Assembly: GCA_902795255.1 (NCBI GenBank)
Contig: CADBKS010000233.1
Location: 1 to 7,892, forward strand
Direction of reading: 5' to 3'
Length of the DNA: 7,892 nucleotides
From: an uncultured Chloroflexota bacterium
Lineage (GTDB): Bacteria > Chloroflexota > Anaerolineae > Anaerolineales > Anaerolineaceae
Under the pieces are notes generated by a model. It saw only the letters and a list, made by a program, of their open reading frames with translations. It ran no database searches and was not told the DNA's origin. Both the position numbers and the translations under genes were made by a program. Numbering within the stretch: position 1 is the first letter of the stretch; every line of letters begins with the position of its first letter. Shown here in pieces: positions 1 to 5,960 of this stretch.

Positions 1-188
1 AGGTCGAGGTACTGCGCGGCGCCGGAACGGATGCCGGAGCGATCCATCTGACACGCGCCGGGGTCCCGAGCAGCGCGGTTTCCGTGGCCTGCCGCTACGT
101 CCATTCCCCGGCCGAAATGGTCAGTGCAAAAGATACGGAACAGTGCATTCAGCTGCTGACCGAATTCGTCTCACATGAGATTCGGTAA
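1..188 (+). CDS. M42-family metallo-aminopeptidase (TET/FrvX/glutamyl aminopeptidase type), C-terminal fragment
   Basis: This is the last 61 codons of a gene that enters from the left; the first full codon is at position 3 and the TAA stop is at 186-188. The protein contains a GTDAGAIHLTRAGVPS stretch followed by CRYVHSPAEMV, the characteristic end of M42 peptidases. In that family the His of the Y-x-H-S-P segment (codon 102-104 here) is a ligand of the second active-site metal. M42 enzymes are cytoplasmic, cobalt- or zinc-dependent aminopeptidases that form large tetrahedral dodecamers and trim peptides released by other proteases. Family members are about 340-360 residues, so roughly the first five sixths, including the other metal ligands, is outside the window. 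Substrate preference cannot be read from this fragment. The gene converges on the M4 protease gene, and the two share a terminator. Confidence 0.9.
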   Translation, partial: VEVLRGAGTDAGAIHLTRAGVPSSAVSVACRYVHSPAEMVSAKDTEQCIQLLTEFVSHEIR

Positions 189-203
189 AAAGCGGAAAGT
201 TAT

Positions 204-243
204 AATAAAAAGAGAGCGGGAAAATGATCCCGCTCCTTTTTTA
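204..243. terminator. Bidirectional Rho-independent terminator between convergent genes
   Basis: A perfect 7-bp stem, GAGCGGG (214-220) with CCCGCTC (229-235), encloses an 8-nt loop. On the plus strand it is followed by C and then six T (237-242). On the minus strand it is followed by a T-rich run, because the plus strand carries AAAAA at 207-211. It starts about 25 bp after the M42 stop and about 27 bp beyond the M4 protease stop, so it can end transcription from both sides. Confidence 0.85.
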
Positions 244-262
244 TTTATCAGCCGGTTCCCGG

Positions 263-2911
263 TTATTCGTTCGGCAGTTTCGGTCTGGATTTCGGGCCGG
301 GCGTCACTGGGTCCGTATTATCCGTTCCGGGCAGATCTTCTGCCGGTTTTGCGGAAGGCTCCGGCAGGACTACGTTTTCCAGGCCTGTGGTCTGCAGTTC
401 AGCGATACCGCCGGCAGGGATCCGTACGATCATTTTATCGGCGAATTCTTCAAGGCTCTTTGAACTCAGCCCGGCAGCAATAACGTCCTGGACCAGCTGT
501 TTGACCGCTTCACTATCGATTTCCGGGGCGGGGGCTGTTTCTTCGCCTTCGCCCATTGCCGATCCGAAAATTCCATCAGCCGGAAGCTCATACCAGCGTC
601 CGCCGATATAAACGAGCATCATGACCTGGTCCGGCTCCATCGAAGATTCATTGAATGCCATATGAAGCAGGATCGGGATCGAACGGCCCGGGCGGCTGAG
701 CATCTGGACCGTAAGTCCGTCCTGACCGGCAGCACCCATATCTCCGTAGAAAACGTCACCGATTTTTTCCCGGATCCATGCCCTGATCTCTTCTTCTTCC
801 TCAGGGGTAAACATCGGTTCTTCAGGTGTGGGTTCCGGCGTGGCGTCTGCTTCATCGCCCGCGTTCAGGATCTCCAGCAGATCACTGATAAGGCTGAAAG
901 GTTTGTGTACGGGTTCCGGAGTCGGTTTGGCAGCCTTTTCGTTTATTTTCCTGACGAACGCTTCCGGAAGCTGACTGTAGTCCTTTGCTTCAAGCTGTGC
1001 ACCAAGCTCTTTGGCGCGTTTGATCAGTTCTTCAATATTAGCGCTGTAGATCTGAAGGGCCCAGTTCCCGTCGCTGAAATCTTCCCGGTCGGGGAGGACC
1101 ATTTTTACGAGAGCGCGGTCTTCACTCAGTGTTTCCGGCATGGTGGAGTCACCCAGGCGAGTGGCTGTGATCGCCTGCTGCAGCGCGGCATCATACTTTT
1201 TCAGATGTGTGATCTTCAGGACCCACGGCAGAATCTCTGCAAGCTGGGCATAATCGGTTCCCGGAACCATCGTGCAGTCCACGGCGAACCAGAAGGCACG
1301 GGCTTCTTCATATGTCATTCCTCCGTCAGCGACCAGGCGGTAGGCCACGTTGTTGAGCAGGGATGAATTTGTGTGTACACCGCCTTCATCATTCAGCGGT
1401 GTCGGTATTTTGACCGCGGGCTTGTAATAGAAGTCCCAGCTGTATTCAGGCTGTCTGAAAGAATGCGGATCATCCATGCTGCGGACGGGCGTCATGCTGT
1501 TGTCGCCCAGGACCCAGGTGGTATTCTCATTCTTCTGGGCTCCGGCCATCAATTCACAGATGTTCCCCTGGATGTCGCTCATGCCCTCATTGATCGCGCC
1601 GAAATCATTCTGATAGGAGTTATAGGTCATGACCGAGCCTGTAACACAGTGTGTAAATTCATGCGCGATCACATCCAGACACTGGGAAAAATCATTTGCC
1701 TGGCTGGCGGCAAAAAGGGACCAGCCGAGATAATTGCCCATGAACGCGGCATTATCGATCGGCTTATGATTTTCGTCACAGAAATTATTGAGCACCATGA
1801 TCGGCGTACCCTTGCCGTCACCGCCGATCCAGCCGATCTCTCTGTAATAATCATACGCGCGGCAGTAGTTATAAAGGGAGAGCAGCCCGACCTGATCCCA
1901 TTCCAGGTTGTCGGGACTGTATTCCAGCCGCACATTCCCGTGATTGTAAAGGAACTCGTAACAGTCGGCAATAACGATCTTGCGTTCGATGTTGCCGAGA
2001 TAATACATGCCCGTGCGCTTATCACGCATCAGTGTGACCGTGATTTCCTTCTCCGTACCATCGGAAAGATCGACATAACCGGTATATTCAGCCGGTTCCA
2101 TGAACTCGAAAATATAAACCGAATCGAATCCGGTGGCGCCGGCACTGTCGCCCGGATAGATCGTTTCAAGACTGTAGAGATATTCCCCATCCATTGCTAC
2201 ATAATGGGCAAGGAAAGGCAGATCCGAACCGAGACCGGCATTCAGGCCCGGATTTTCGGTATAAACGACCCACACGTAACGGTTGTCAGTCTCATTATGC
2301 TCCTCATCATCCACAGAAAGAATGAGCGGCAGGATGATCTTATCGGTAACGCCTTCGATCAGGCGGACCGGGGTCTGCCATTGTTCTTCCGCCTTCTGCA
2401 GAACGATCTGTTCGGCTTCTTCGGCCGTGATACCGAATGATTCCGATACGTCGGGCAGGTCCGAAACCAGACTGCTGGAGAGTCCGATCATTTTGCCGTC
2501 TTTATCGGTGATCACTTTGACCGCTCCGCCGCTGATGGTCACACCGCCGCTGATCTGCTGGAACACGTAATAAATATTGCCTTCCGTATCATTGAATGTG
2601 CGCCAGGGGATCAGTTCGGTACGGATATCTCCTCCGAGAAGGCTGATCATTGATAATGCAGCGAATGCTGCATCCTCCTGACTGCGTACAGGTTCGGACG
2701 CTGCAGTTCCGTCCAGGAGTGTCATTGCCCCGTTATGCAGAAAGACCTGTTCTTCACCGTTATTCAGCGTGTGAAGGTCTTCCAGGCTCAGCTGCCCCTG
2801 CAGCTGTGTTTCCGAAGCGGTTTGCACGGCAGCCGGCGCGTCCTGGGCTGCTGCGGAAAAAACCGTCTGCAGCAGGACCAGCAGGACCATCAGTATCGAA
2901 TATTTCTTCAT
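263..2911 (-). CDS. Secreted M4 (thermolysin-like) zinc metalloprotease with long C-terminal extension
   Basis: An 882-residue extracellular endopeptidase precursor. Residues 1-22 are a signal peptide: basic MKKY, a hydrophobic core, then an A-A-A cleavage site. Residues about 35-150 resemble the FTP/PepSY propeptide that chaperones and inhibits M4 enzymes. The catalytic domain spans about 280-590. It has HEFTH at 417-421 (zinc ligands H417 and H421, general base E418), NEGMSD with third ligand E442 and D446, Y433 at the place of thermolysin Tyr157, and GGVHTNSS with H513 at the place of catalytic His231. HExxH-to-Glu spacing is one residue longer than in thermolysin. Beyond about 600 lies a 280-residue extension with TPEP linkers and a Glu-rich helix (about 700-718); I do not recognise it. 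No C-terminal membrane anchor is visible. The start is supported by GAAAGGAA (2921-2928) with suitable spacing. Substrates are unknown; nutritional protein breakdown is an inference. Confidence 0.93.
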   Translation of the reverse strand: MKKYSILMVLLVLLQTVFSAAAQDAPAAVQTASETQLQGQLSLEDLHTLNNGEEQVFLHNGAMTLLDGTAASEPVRSQEDAAFAALSMISLLGGDIRTELIPWRTFNDTEGNIYYVFQQISGGVTISGGAVKVITDKDGKMIGLSSSLVSDLPDVSESFGITAEEAEQIVLQKAEEQWQTPVRLIEGVTDKIILPLILSVDDEEHNETDNRYVWVVYTENPGLNAGLGSDLPFLAHYVAMDGEYLYSLETIYPGDSAGATGFDSVYIFEFMEPAEYTGYVDLSDGTEKEITVTLMRDKRTGMYYLGNIERKIVIADCYEFLYNHGNVRLEYSPDNLEWDQVGLLSLYNYCRAYDYYREIGWIGGDGKGTPIMVLNNFCDENHKPIDNAAFMGNYLGWSLFAASQANDFSQCLDVIAHEFTHCVTGSVMTYNSYQNDFGAINEGMSDIQGNICELMAGAQKNENTTWVLGDNSMTPVRSMDDPHSFRQPEYSWDFYYKPAVKIPTPLNDEGGVHTNSSLLNNVAYRLVADGGMTYEEARAFWFAVDCTMVPGTDYAQLAEILPWVLKITHLKKYDAALQQAITATRLGDSTMPETLSEDRALVKMVLPDREDFSDGNWALQIYSANIEELIKRAKELGAQLEAKDYSQLPEAFVRKINEKAAKPTPEPVHKPFSLISDLLEILNAGDEADATPEPTPEEPMFTPEEEEEIRAWIREKIGDVFYGDMGAAGQDGLTVQMLSRPGRSIPILLHMAFNESSMEPDQVMMLVYIGGRWYELPADGIFGSAMGEGEETAPAPEIDSEAVKQLVQDVIAAGLSSKSLEEFADKMIVRIPAGGIAELQTTGLENVVLPEPSAKPAEDLPGTDNTDPVTPGPKSRPKLPNE

Positions 2912-2937
2912 AATACATGATTCCTTTCTTTGGTTTC

Positions 2938-2971
2938 AATAAAACACCCAGACAAAACGATGTCCGGATGT
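2938..2971 (-). terminator. Rho-independent terminator after the FtsH-like gene
   Basis: Read on the minus strand, ACATCCGGACA pairs along all 11 positions with TGTCTGGGTGT, with two G-U wobbles (plus-strand arms 2961-2971 and 2944-2954) and a 6-nt loop. The second arm runs straight into TTTATT. The hairpin begins 9 bp after the stop codon of the FtsH-like gene and ends 33 bp before the start of the M4 protease gene. It therefore probably separates the three-gene run from the protease gene, or acts as a leaky attenuator for it. Confidence 0.75.
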
Positions 2972-2979
2972 TCTGAACG

Positions 2980-4131
2980 CTATTTATGGATCGAAAGCTT
3001 CACGTCGATCTTTTTCGCGGCCTCGGCAATATCATTGAATGTGACCGCACGGTTTCCGTCCGCATATGCGATCGACGCGCTTTCGTTCAGAATGGTCTCG
3101 ATCTCGGAACAGCTCAGGTCTTTGAACAGATCGGAGAGACGTCCCTCCCCAAGATCATCGCTCAGGACTTTTCCTGCGGAATAAAGCCGGATCAGCTCTT
3201 TCCGTGTCTCCGGATCCGGGTTGCCGATATGGTATTTCAGGTCAAAACGTCCGGCACGGATCAGGGCCGGATCCAGTGACTGATAGGAGTTGGTCGCACC
3301 GATCACCAGAATTCCGGATGACGGACTGAACCCGTCCATTTCGTTGAGCATAGTCGTGATGATACGGTTGTTTTCCTTATCGATCCCGCTGCCGGCGTAA
3401 TTTCTGCGCTCCCCGATGCTGTCGAATTCATCAATGAGACGGTTCCGGCGTGCTTTGCTGAAAAGCAGTTTGATCTTCATTGCGCCCATCGACATCAGCG
3501 CGCTCTGAAAATCGGCGCCTTTCGTCGCGATAAAGTTCACACCGCATTCCTCAGCAAGTGCCCGTGCGAAAAGCGTCTTTCCGTTGCCGGGAGGACCTTC
3601 GAGGATGATCCCTTTGATCGGCCGGATCCCTTTCTGAGAAGCGGCTTTCGGATCTTTCAGAAAACTGATGACCAGGGAAAGATCGCGCTTCACATTCTGC
3701 ATACCGGCGATCCGGTCAAATCTGATCCCGGTATGATGAACGACACGGAAGGTATTGCGGTACAGTGAGACCAGTTTATACACGCCAAAGCCAAGCAAAC
3801 CGATGAAAAATACATCGAAGAGCAGGTCCAGGTAATAGGTCAGTCCCTTTTCTTCATTTATATGATCCGCGACGAAAATCTTTTTCAGCAGCAGCTCTTC
3901 CTTAAATCCGTAACGGTCCGGGCTGTCCGTCCGGTAGAGCGTATCGCTGCCGGTGGTTTTATAGGTCAGATGATCCTTATAGAGATCGACACGCGATACC
4001 GTGCCGTCATCGAGTGCCACAACGAAATCCGTATAAGGCACTTTCGTGCCGTTTTCAAACCCGCCGAAAACCCAGACCGCACAGCCTGCGATCAGCAGCA
4101 GGGCAATTACCAGAAATATCTTTTTATTCAT
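2980..4131 (-). CDS. Membrane-anchored FtsH-like AAA ATPase lacking the M41 protease domain
   Basis: The protein has 383 residues in the order of the N-terminal half of FtsH. A first membrane segment (about 5-23) is followed by an extracytoplasmic FtsH_ext-like domain with VPYTDFVVAL (about 29-95), a second membrane segment (about 100-123), then an AAA module on the cytoplasmic side. Walker A is GPPGNGKT (179-186), Walker B ends in D234-E235, sensor 1 is N281 in GATNS, and the arginine-finger pair is R292 and R295 in LIRAGRFD. The small lid domain runs to the end, and the protein stops where FtsH continues into its HExxH protease; no protease remnant follows. Two oddities affect the ATPase core: about four residues are missing just before Walker B (NRLIDEFD), and the pore-loop aromatic is replaced (ALMSMG). 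An IAGC lipobox-like motif lies at 14-17. It is third in the tlyA run, 30 bp after the Pr6Pr-like gene, with only a weak GGAA ribosome-binding site. Its role is unknown; family membership is clear. Confidence 0.88.
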   Translation of the reverse strand: MNKKIFLVIALLLIAGCAVWVFGGFENGTKVPYTDFVVALDDGTVSRVDLYKDHLTYKTTGSDTLYRTDSPDRYGFKEELLLKKIFVADHINEEKGLTYYLDLLFDVFFIGLLGFGVYKLVSLYRNTFRVVHHTGIRFDRIAGMQNVKRDLSLVISFLKDPKAASQKGIRPIKGIILEGPPGNGKTLFARALAEECGVNFIATKGADFQSALMSMGAMKIKLLFSKARRNRLIDEFDSIGERRNYAGSGIDKENNRIITTMLNEMDGFSPSSGILVIGATNSYQSLDPALIRAGRFDLKYHIGNPDPETRKELIRLYSAGKVLSDDLGEGRLSDLFKDLSCSEIETILNESASIAYADGNRAVTFNDIAEAAKKIDVKLSIHK

Positions 4132-4161
4132 TATTTGTGCGTTCCGATGATCATTGTTCTT

Positions 4162-4812
4162 TTATATCATTTTTCTGATCAGTAAGAAAATAAACCCGAT
4201 CAGAACAAAAACGACTGTAACCAGAAGACAGTTCAGAGCAACCCGTTTCCATCCGTGTCTGGATACATCCATGAAATCATACGGATAAGCGCTGTCCGTG
4301 TTCCAAATCGGTTTTCCGTCGGCAGGGCGGATCAGTGCAAAAATCACATAACACCACGGGATCACGGTCCAGACAAGGGCCCAGGAATAACTCAGCTGCG
4401 CACGGTCCGCGAAGATCAGCCAGTTCAGAAGGCTGAGCAGCGGGACGATGTAATGAACGCAGATATTCGAAAAATCATGCAGCCATTTGAATTCATCGGC
4501 GGTATTGACCGATTTTTTGATATCCGGGACAAGAACAAAATGGAAGATCCCGAAAGTCAGGAAGATCGACATCGTCACGCTGAAAAACCACAGCTCGGAA
4601 AAAACGATCCTGCCGAAAAACCCGTCATAAGTGCCGAGGATCCGCACGGTCAGACGGATCAGATAAAACATCGCCACCAGCAGATTGCTGAGATTGGTAT
4701 AGTAACGGAAAAAATCCTTCCGCGGTTCCCCTCTGACCAGCCCGGAATGCATGACCAGCCCGCATACCGCAAGCAGCATAATGAGTGTCTCCAATATGAT
4801 CTGAATAACCAT
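4162..4812 (-). CDS. Pr6Pr-like six-transmembrane protein of unknown function
   Basis: A 216-residue integral membrane protein with about six hydrophobic segments (roughly 4-24, 39-57, 72-95, 113-133, 145-162 and 191-213). It shows features I associate with Pr6Pr-family proteins: RYYTNLSNLL at the entry of segment 2, VHYIVPLLSLLNWLIF in segment 4, a W-x-x-x-P-W segment 5 ending in ALIRP, and YPYDFMDV before the last segment. The family has no established biochemical function, and I infer none. Length is normal for the family and nothing looks broken. The start is firm: GAAAGGA lies 7 nt upstream of the ATG and overlaps the tlyA stop codon, with 4 bp between the genes, so translation is probably coupled. 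The FtsH-like gene follows; whether the two membrane proteins interact is unknown. Confidence 0.75.
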   Translation of the reverse strand: MVIQIILETLIMLLAVCGLVMHSGLVRGEPRKDFFRYYTNLSNLLVAMFYLIRLTVRILGTYDGFFGRIVFSELWFFSVTMSIFLTFGIFHFVLVPDIKKSVNTADEFKWLHDFSNICVHYIVPLLSLLNWLIFADRAQLSYSWALVWTVIPWCYVIFALIRPADGKPIWNTDSAYPYDFMDVSRHGWKRVALNCLLVTVVFVLIGFIFLLIRKMI

Positions 4813-4816
4813 CCAA

Positions 4817-5599
4817 CTATCCTTTCAAACATTTATTGATAAGCTGTGCCGCGTCAAAAGATTTTCCCGGGTAACGCAGATCAGCCAGAAATTCCACATT
4901 CCCCTTTGGCCCAAGCAGCGGGGAGCGGACCAGCCCGCGGCATTCATAGCCGAATTCCATGGCGGACTGCAGCACATTTTCGAGCACGCTGCGGTGGACA
5001 TTCGGATCCCGGATCACGCCTCTGCCCTTCGCGGCTTCTTCTTTCCCGGCTTCAAACTGCGGTTTGATCAGCGTGATAAACCGACCGGGCTCATCGCGGA
5101 ACCAGCCGCAGATGACCGGCAACAGGATCCGCAGTGAAATGAAAGAAGCATCACAGACTGCCAGGTCGATCCGTTCCGGCAGGGTTTTCACATCTCTCGC
5201 GTTCGTTTTTTCCATGGAAATGACCCTCGGGTCATTCCGCATTTTCCAGTGCAGGATCCCGTAACCGACATCGATCGCATAAACTTTTGAAGCGCCGTGC
5301 TGCAGCAGACAGTCCGTAAACCCGCCGGTCGAAGCGCCGACATCCGCGCAGACTGCACCGTTCAGTTCAAGCAGATCAAAGGCCTGCAGTGCCCCGAGCA
5401 GTTTCTCCCCGCCGCGGGAAACGAACTGCGGTCCGCTGTCTACCGTGATCTCCACATCTTCCGTGAACTGCTGGGAAGGTTTAATGATCATATTCCCGTT
5501 CACGCGGACCTCGCCGGCCATGATCAGCTTCTGGGCCAGCGTCCGGCTCTCCGCGAGCCCACGCTCCTGCATCATAATATCCAAACGTTCTTTTGCCAT
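4817..5599 (-). CDS. tlyA: TlyA-family 16S/23S rRNA 2'-O-methyltransferase (S4 domain + FtsJ-like)
   Basis: From the ATG at 5599 the protein has 260 residues. An S4 RNA-binding domain occupies about 2-60 (ERLDIMMQERGLAESR, then IMAGEVRVNG). A Rossmann methyltransferase follows, with the SAM-binding DVGASTGGFTD at about 86-96. The catalytic K-D-K-E tetrad of 2'-O-methyltransferases is visible: K66 in SRGGEKL, D150 in CDASF, K179 in LIKPQFE and E236 in GNVEF. TlyA enzymes use S-adenosylmethionine to methylate ribose 2'-hydroxyls of cytidines in rRNA; in mycobacteria loss gives capreomycin resistance. Which rRNA site is used here cannot be read from the sequence. The frame is open upstream to an ATG at 5713, but that codon overlaps a predicted -10 element, and homology begins at residue 1 of the start chosen here. 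A strong Shine-Dalgarno is missing before 5599, so the start is probable rather than certain. First gene of the run. Confidence 0.9.
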   Translation of the reverse strand: MAKERLDIMMQERGLAESRTLAQKLIMAGEVRVNGNMIIKPSQQFTEDVEITVDSGPQFVSRGGEKLLGALQAFDLLELNGAVCADVGASTGGFTDCLLQHGASKVYAIDVGYGILHWKMRNDPRVISMEKTNARDVKTLPERIDLAVCDASFISLRILLPVICGWFRDEPGRFITLIKPQFEAGKEEAAKGRGVIRDPNVHRSVLENVLQSAMEFGYECRGLVRSPLLGPKGNVEFLADLRYPGKSFDAAQLINKCLKG

Positions 5600-5705
5600 A
5601 TCCGCAATGCTTTCGATCTGAAAAACAATTTGTTTATTTCCATCTCCGTCCAGCCGGCCTGAAAAGGACGGTCGCCGGTCTGACTTTATTAAATCTGCAA
5701 ACAGA
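5600..5705 (-). other. Structured 5' leader of tlyA (or N-terminal extension)
   Basis: If transcription begins at the extended -10 at 5712-5720, tlyA has a leader of roughly 105 nt. It contains a 6-bp inverted repeat, CCGTCC (5646-5651) with GGACGG (5666-5671), and a competing 5-bp pairing, CCGGC (5654-5658) with GCCGG (5674-5678). The two stems interleave, so they cannot form together in a simple fold. No known riboswitch motif is recognised. The leader is open in the tlyA frame, so it could instead encode extra N-terminal residues, although these show no resemblance to TlyA proteins. Confidence 0.35.
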
Positions 5706-5711
5706 TGATTC

Positions 5712-5720
5712 ATTATATCA
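5712..5720 (-). promoter_or_regulatory. Extended -10 promoter element for the tlyA run
   Basis: The minus strand reads TGATATAAT, a perfect extended -10 (TGn then TATAAT; hexamer at 5712-5717). The expected transcription start is about 5705. No good -35 hexamer sits 16-19 bp upstream, which is tolerable for an extended -10 promoter. The ATG at 5713 lies within this hexamer, which argues against that ATG being used from this promoter. Confidence 0.6.
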
Positions 5721-5889
5721 TTAATGGCAATTTCTCCTTTGAAAGGGTTAGGTCAGCGTCTTTCCGGCAAAGGTCCGTTCCGATGATCCGATCCCTGCAT
5801 TTTCACAAAAAAGATCCCTCATCTCCGCCTTCCATCTGCGCACAGCATTCGGATTGCAGGCACAATAATAAAGAAGGATTGCACTCTTC
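5721..5889. other. Divergent intergenic region without a recognisable gene
   Basis: The core of the 379-bp gap between the tlyA start and the ppdK start. I see no convincing gene here: the only open frame has no ribosome-binding site and no recognisable protein features. It holds a short odd palindrome CCTTTGAAAGG (5736-5746) near the -30 position of the tlyA promoter and an 8-bp direct repeat GGATTGCA (5851-5858 and 5876-5883). The base composition becomes A+T-rich from about 5860 onward, typical of promoter DNA. Confidence 0.5.
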
Positions 5890-5905
5890 GATTTTATGGT
5901 AAAAT
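5879..5905 (+). promoter_or_regulatory. Candidate ppdK promoter with extended -10
   Basis: TTGCAC (5879-5884) is a partial -35 match, followed by a 15-bp spacer and TAAAAT (5900-5905). TGG immediately before it (5897-5899) makes an extended -10. The spacer is shorter than the usual 17 bp, so the extended -10 would carry most of the recognition. The predicted start near 5912 gives a leader of about 67 nt. Confidence 0.5.
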
Positions 5906-5906
5906 C
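5890..5906. repeat. Perfect 7-3-7 inverted repeat covering the ppdK -10
   Basis: GATTTTA (5890-5896), centre TGG, TAAAATC (5900-5906). The arms are exact reverse complements. The right arm contains the predicted ppdK -10 hexamer, so the repeat could be a repressor operator, or a symmetric -10 able to start transcription in both directions. Confidence 0.55.
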
Positions 5907-5960
5907 AATTTGTTAATGATTTGCTCTATATGAGCGTGTGTGTAAAAAATAATTTATGCC

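Noticed and set aside
320..334. LPGTD near the C-terminus of the M4 protease as a sortase signal
   Set aside because: The fifth residue is Asp rather than Gly, and no hydrophobic segment or basic tail follows, so it is not a functional LPXTG-type anchor.
1373..2440. 355-codon plus-strand open frame antisense to the M4 protease
   Set aside because: It lies wholly inside the protease gene, whose zinc-site motifs are intact in the other strand, and its translation has no recognisable family or signal.
263..4131. FtsH-like ATPase and the adjacent metalloprotease as a split AAA-protease pair
   Set aside because: The M4 enzyme has a signal peptide and works outside the membrane, whereas the AAA module is predicted to face the cytoplasm, and a terminator separates the genes. 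Proximity alone does not support a two-part machine.
5600..5713. ATG at 5713 as the tlyA start
   Set aside because: The codon overlaps a perfect TATAAT -10 hexamer, and the nearest AAAGGAG is about 20 nt upstream. The extra 38 residues do not resemble TlyA, which begins at the ATG at 5599.
5910..5925. TTGTTAAT as a Rex (redox) operator upstream of ppdK
   Set aside because: Only one half of the TTGTTAA-n4-TTAACAA-type site is present; the second half does not match.
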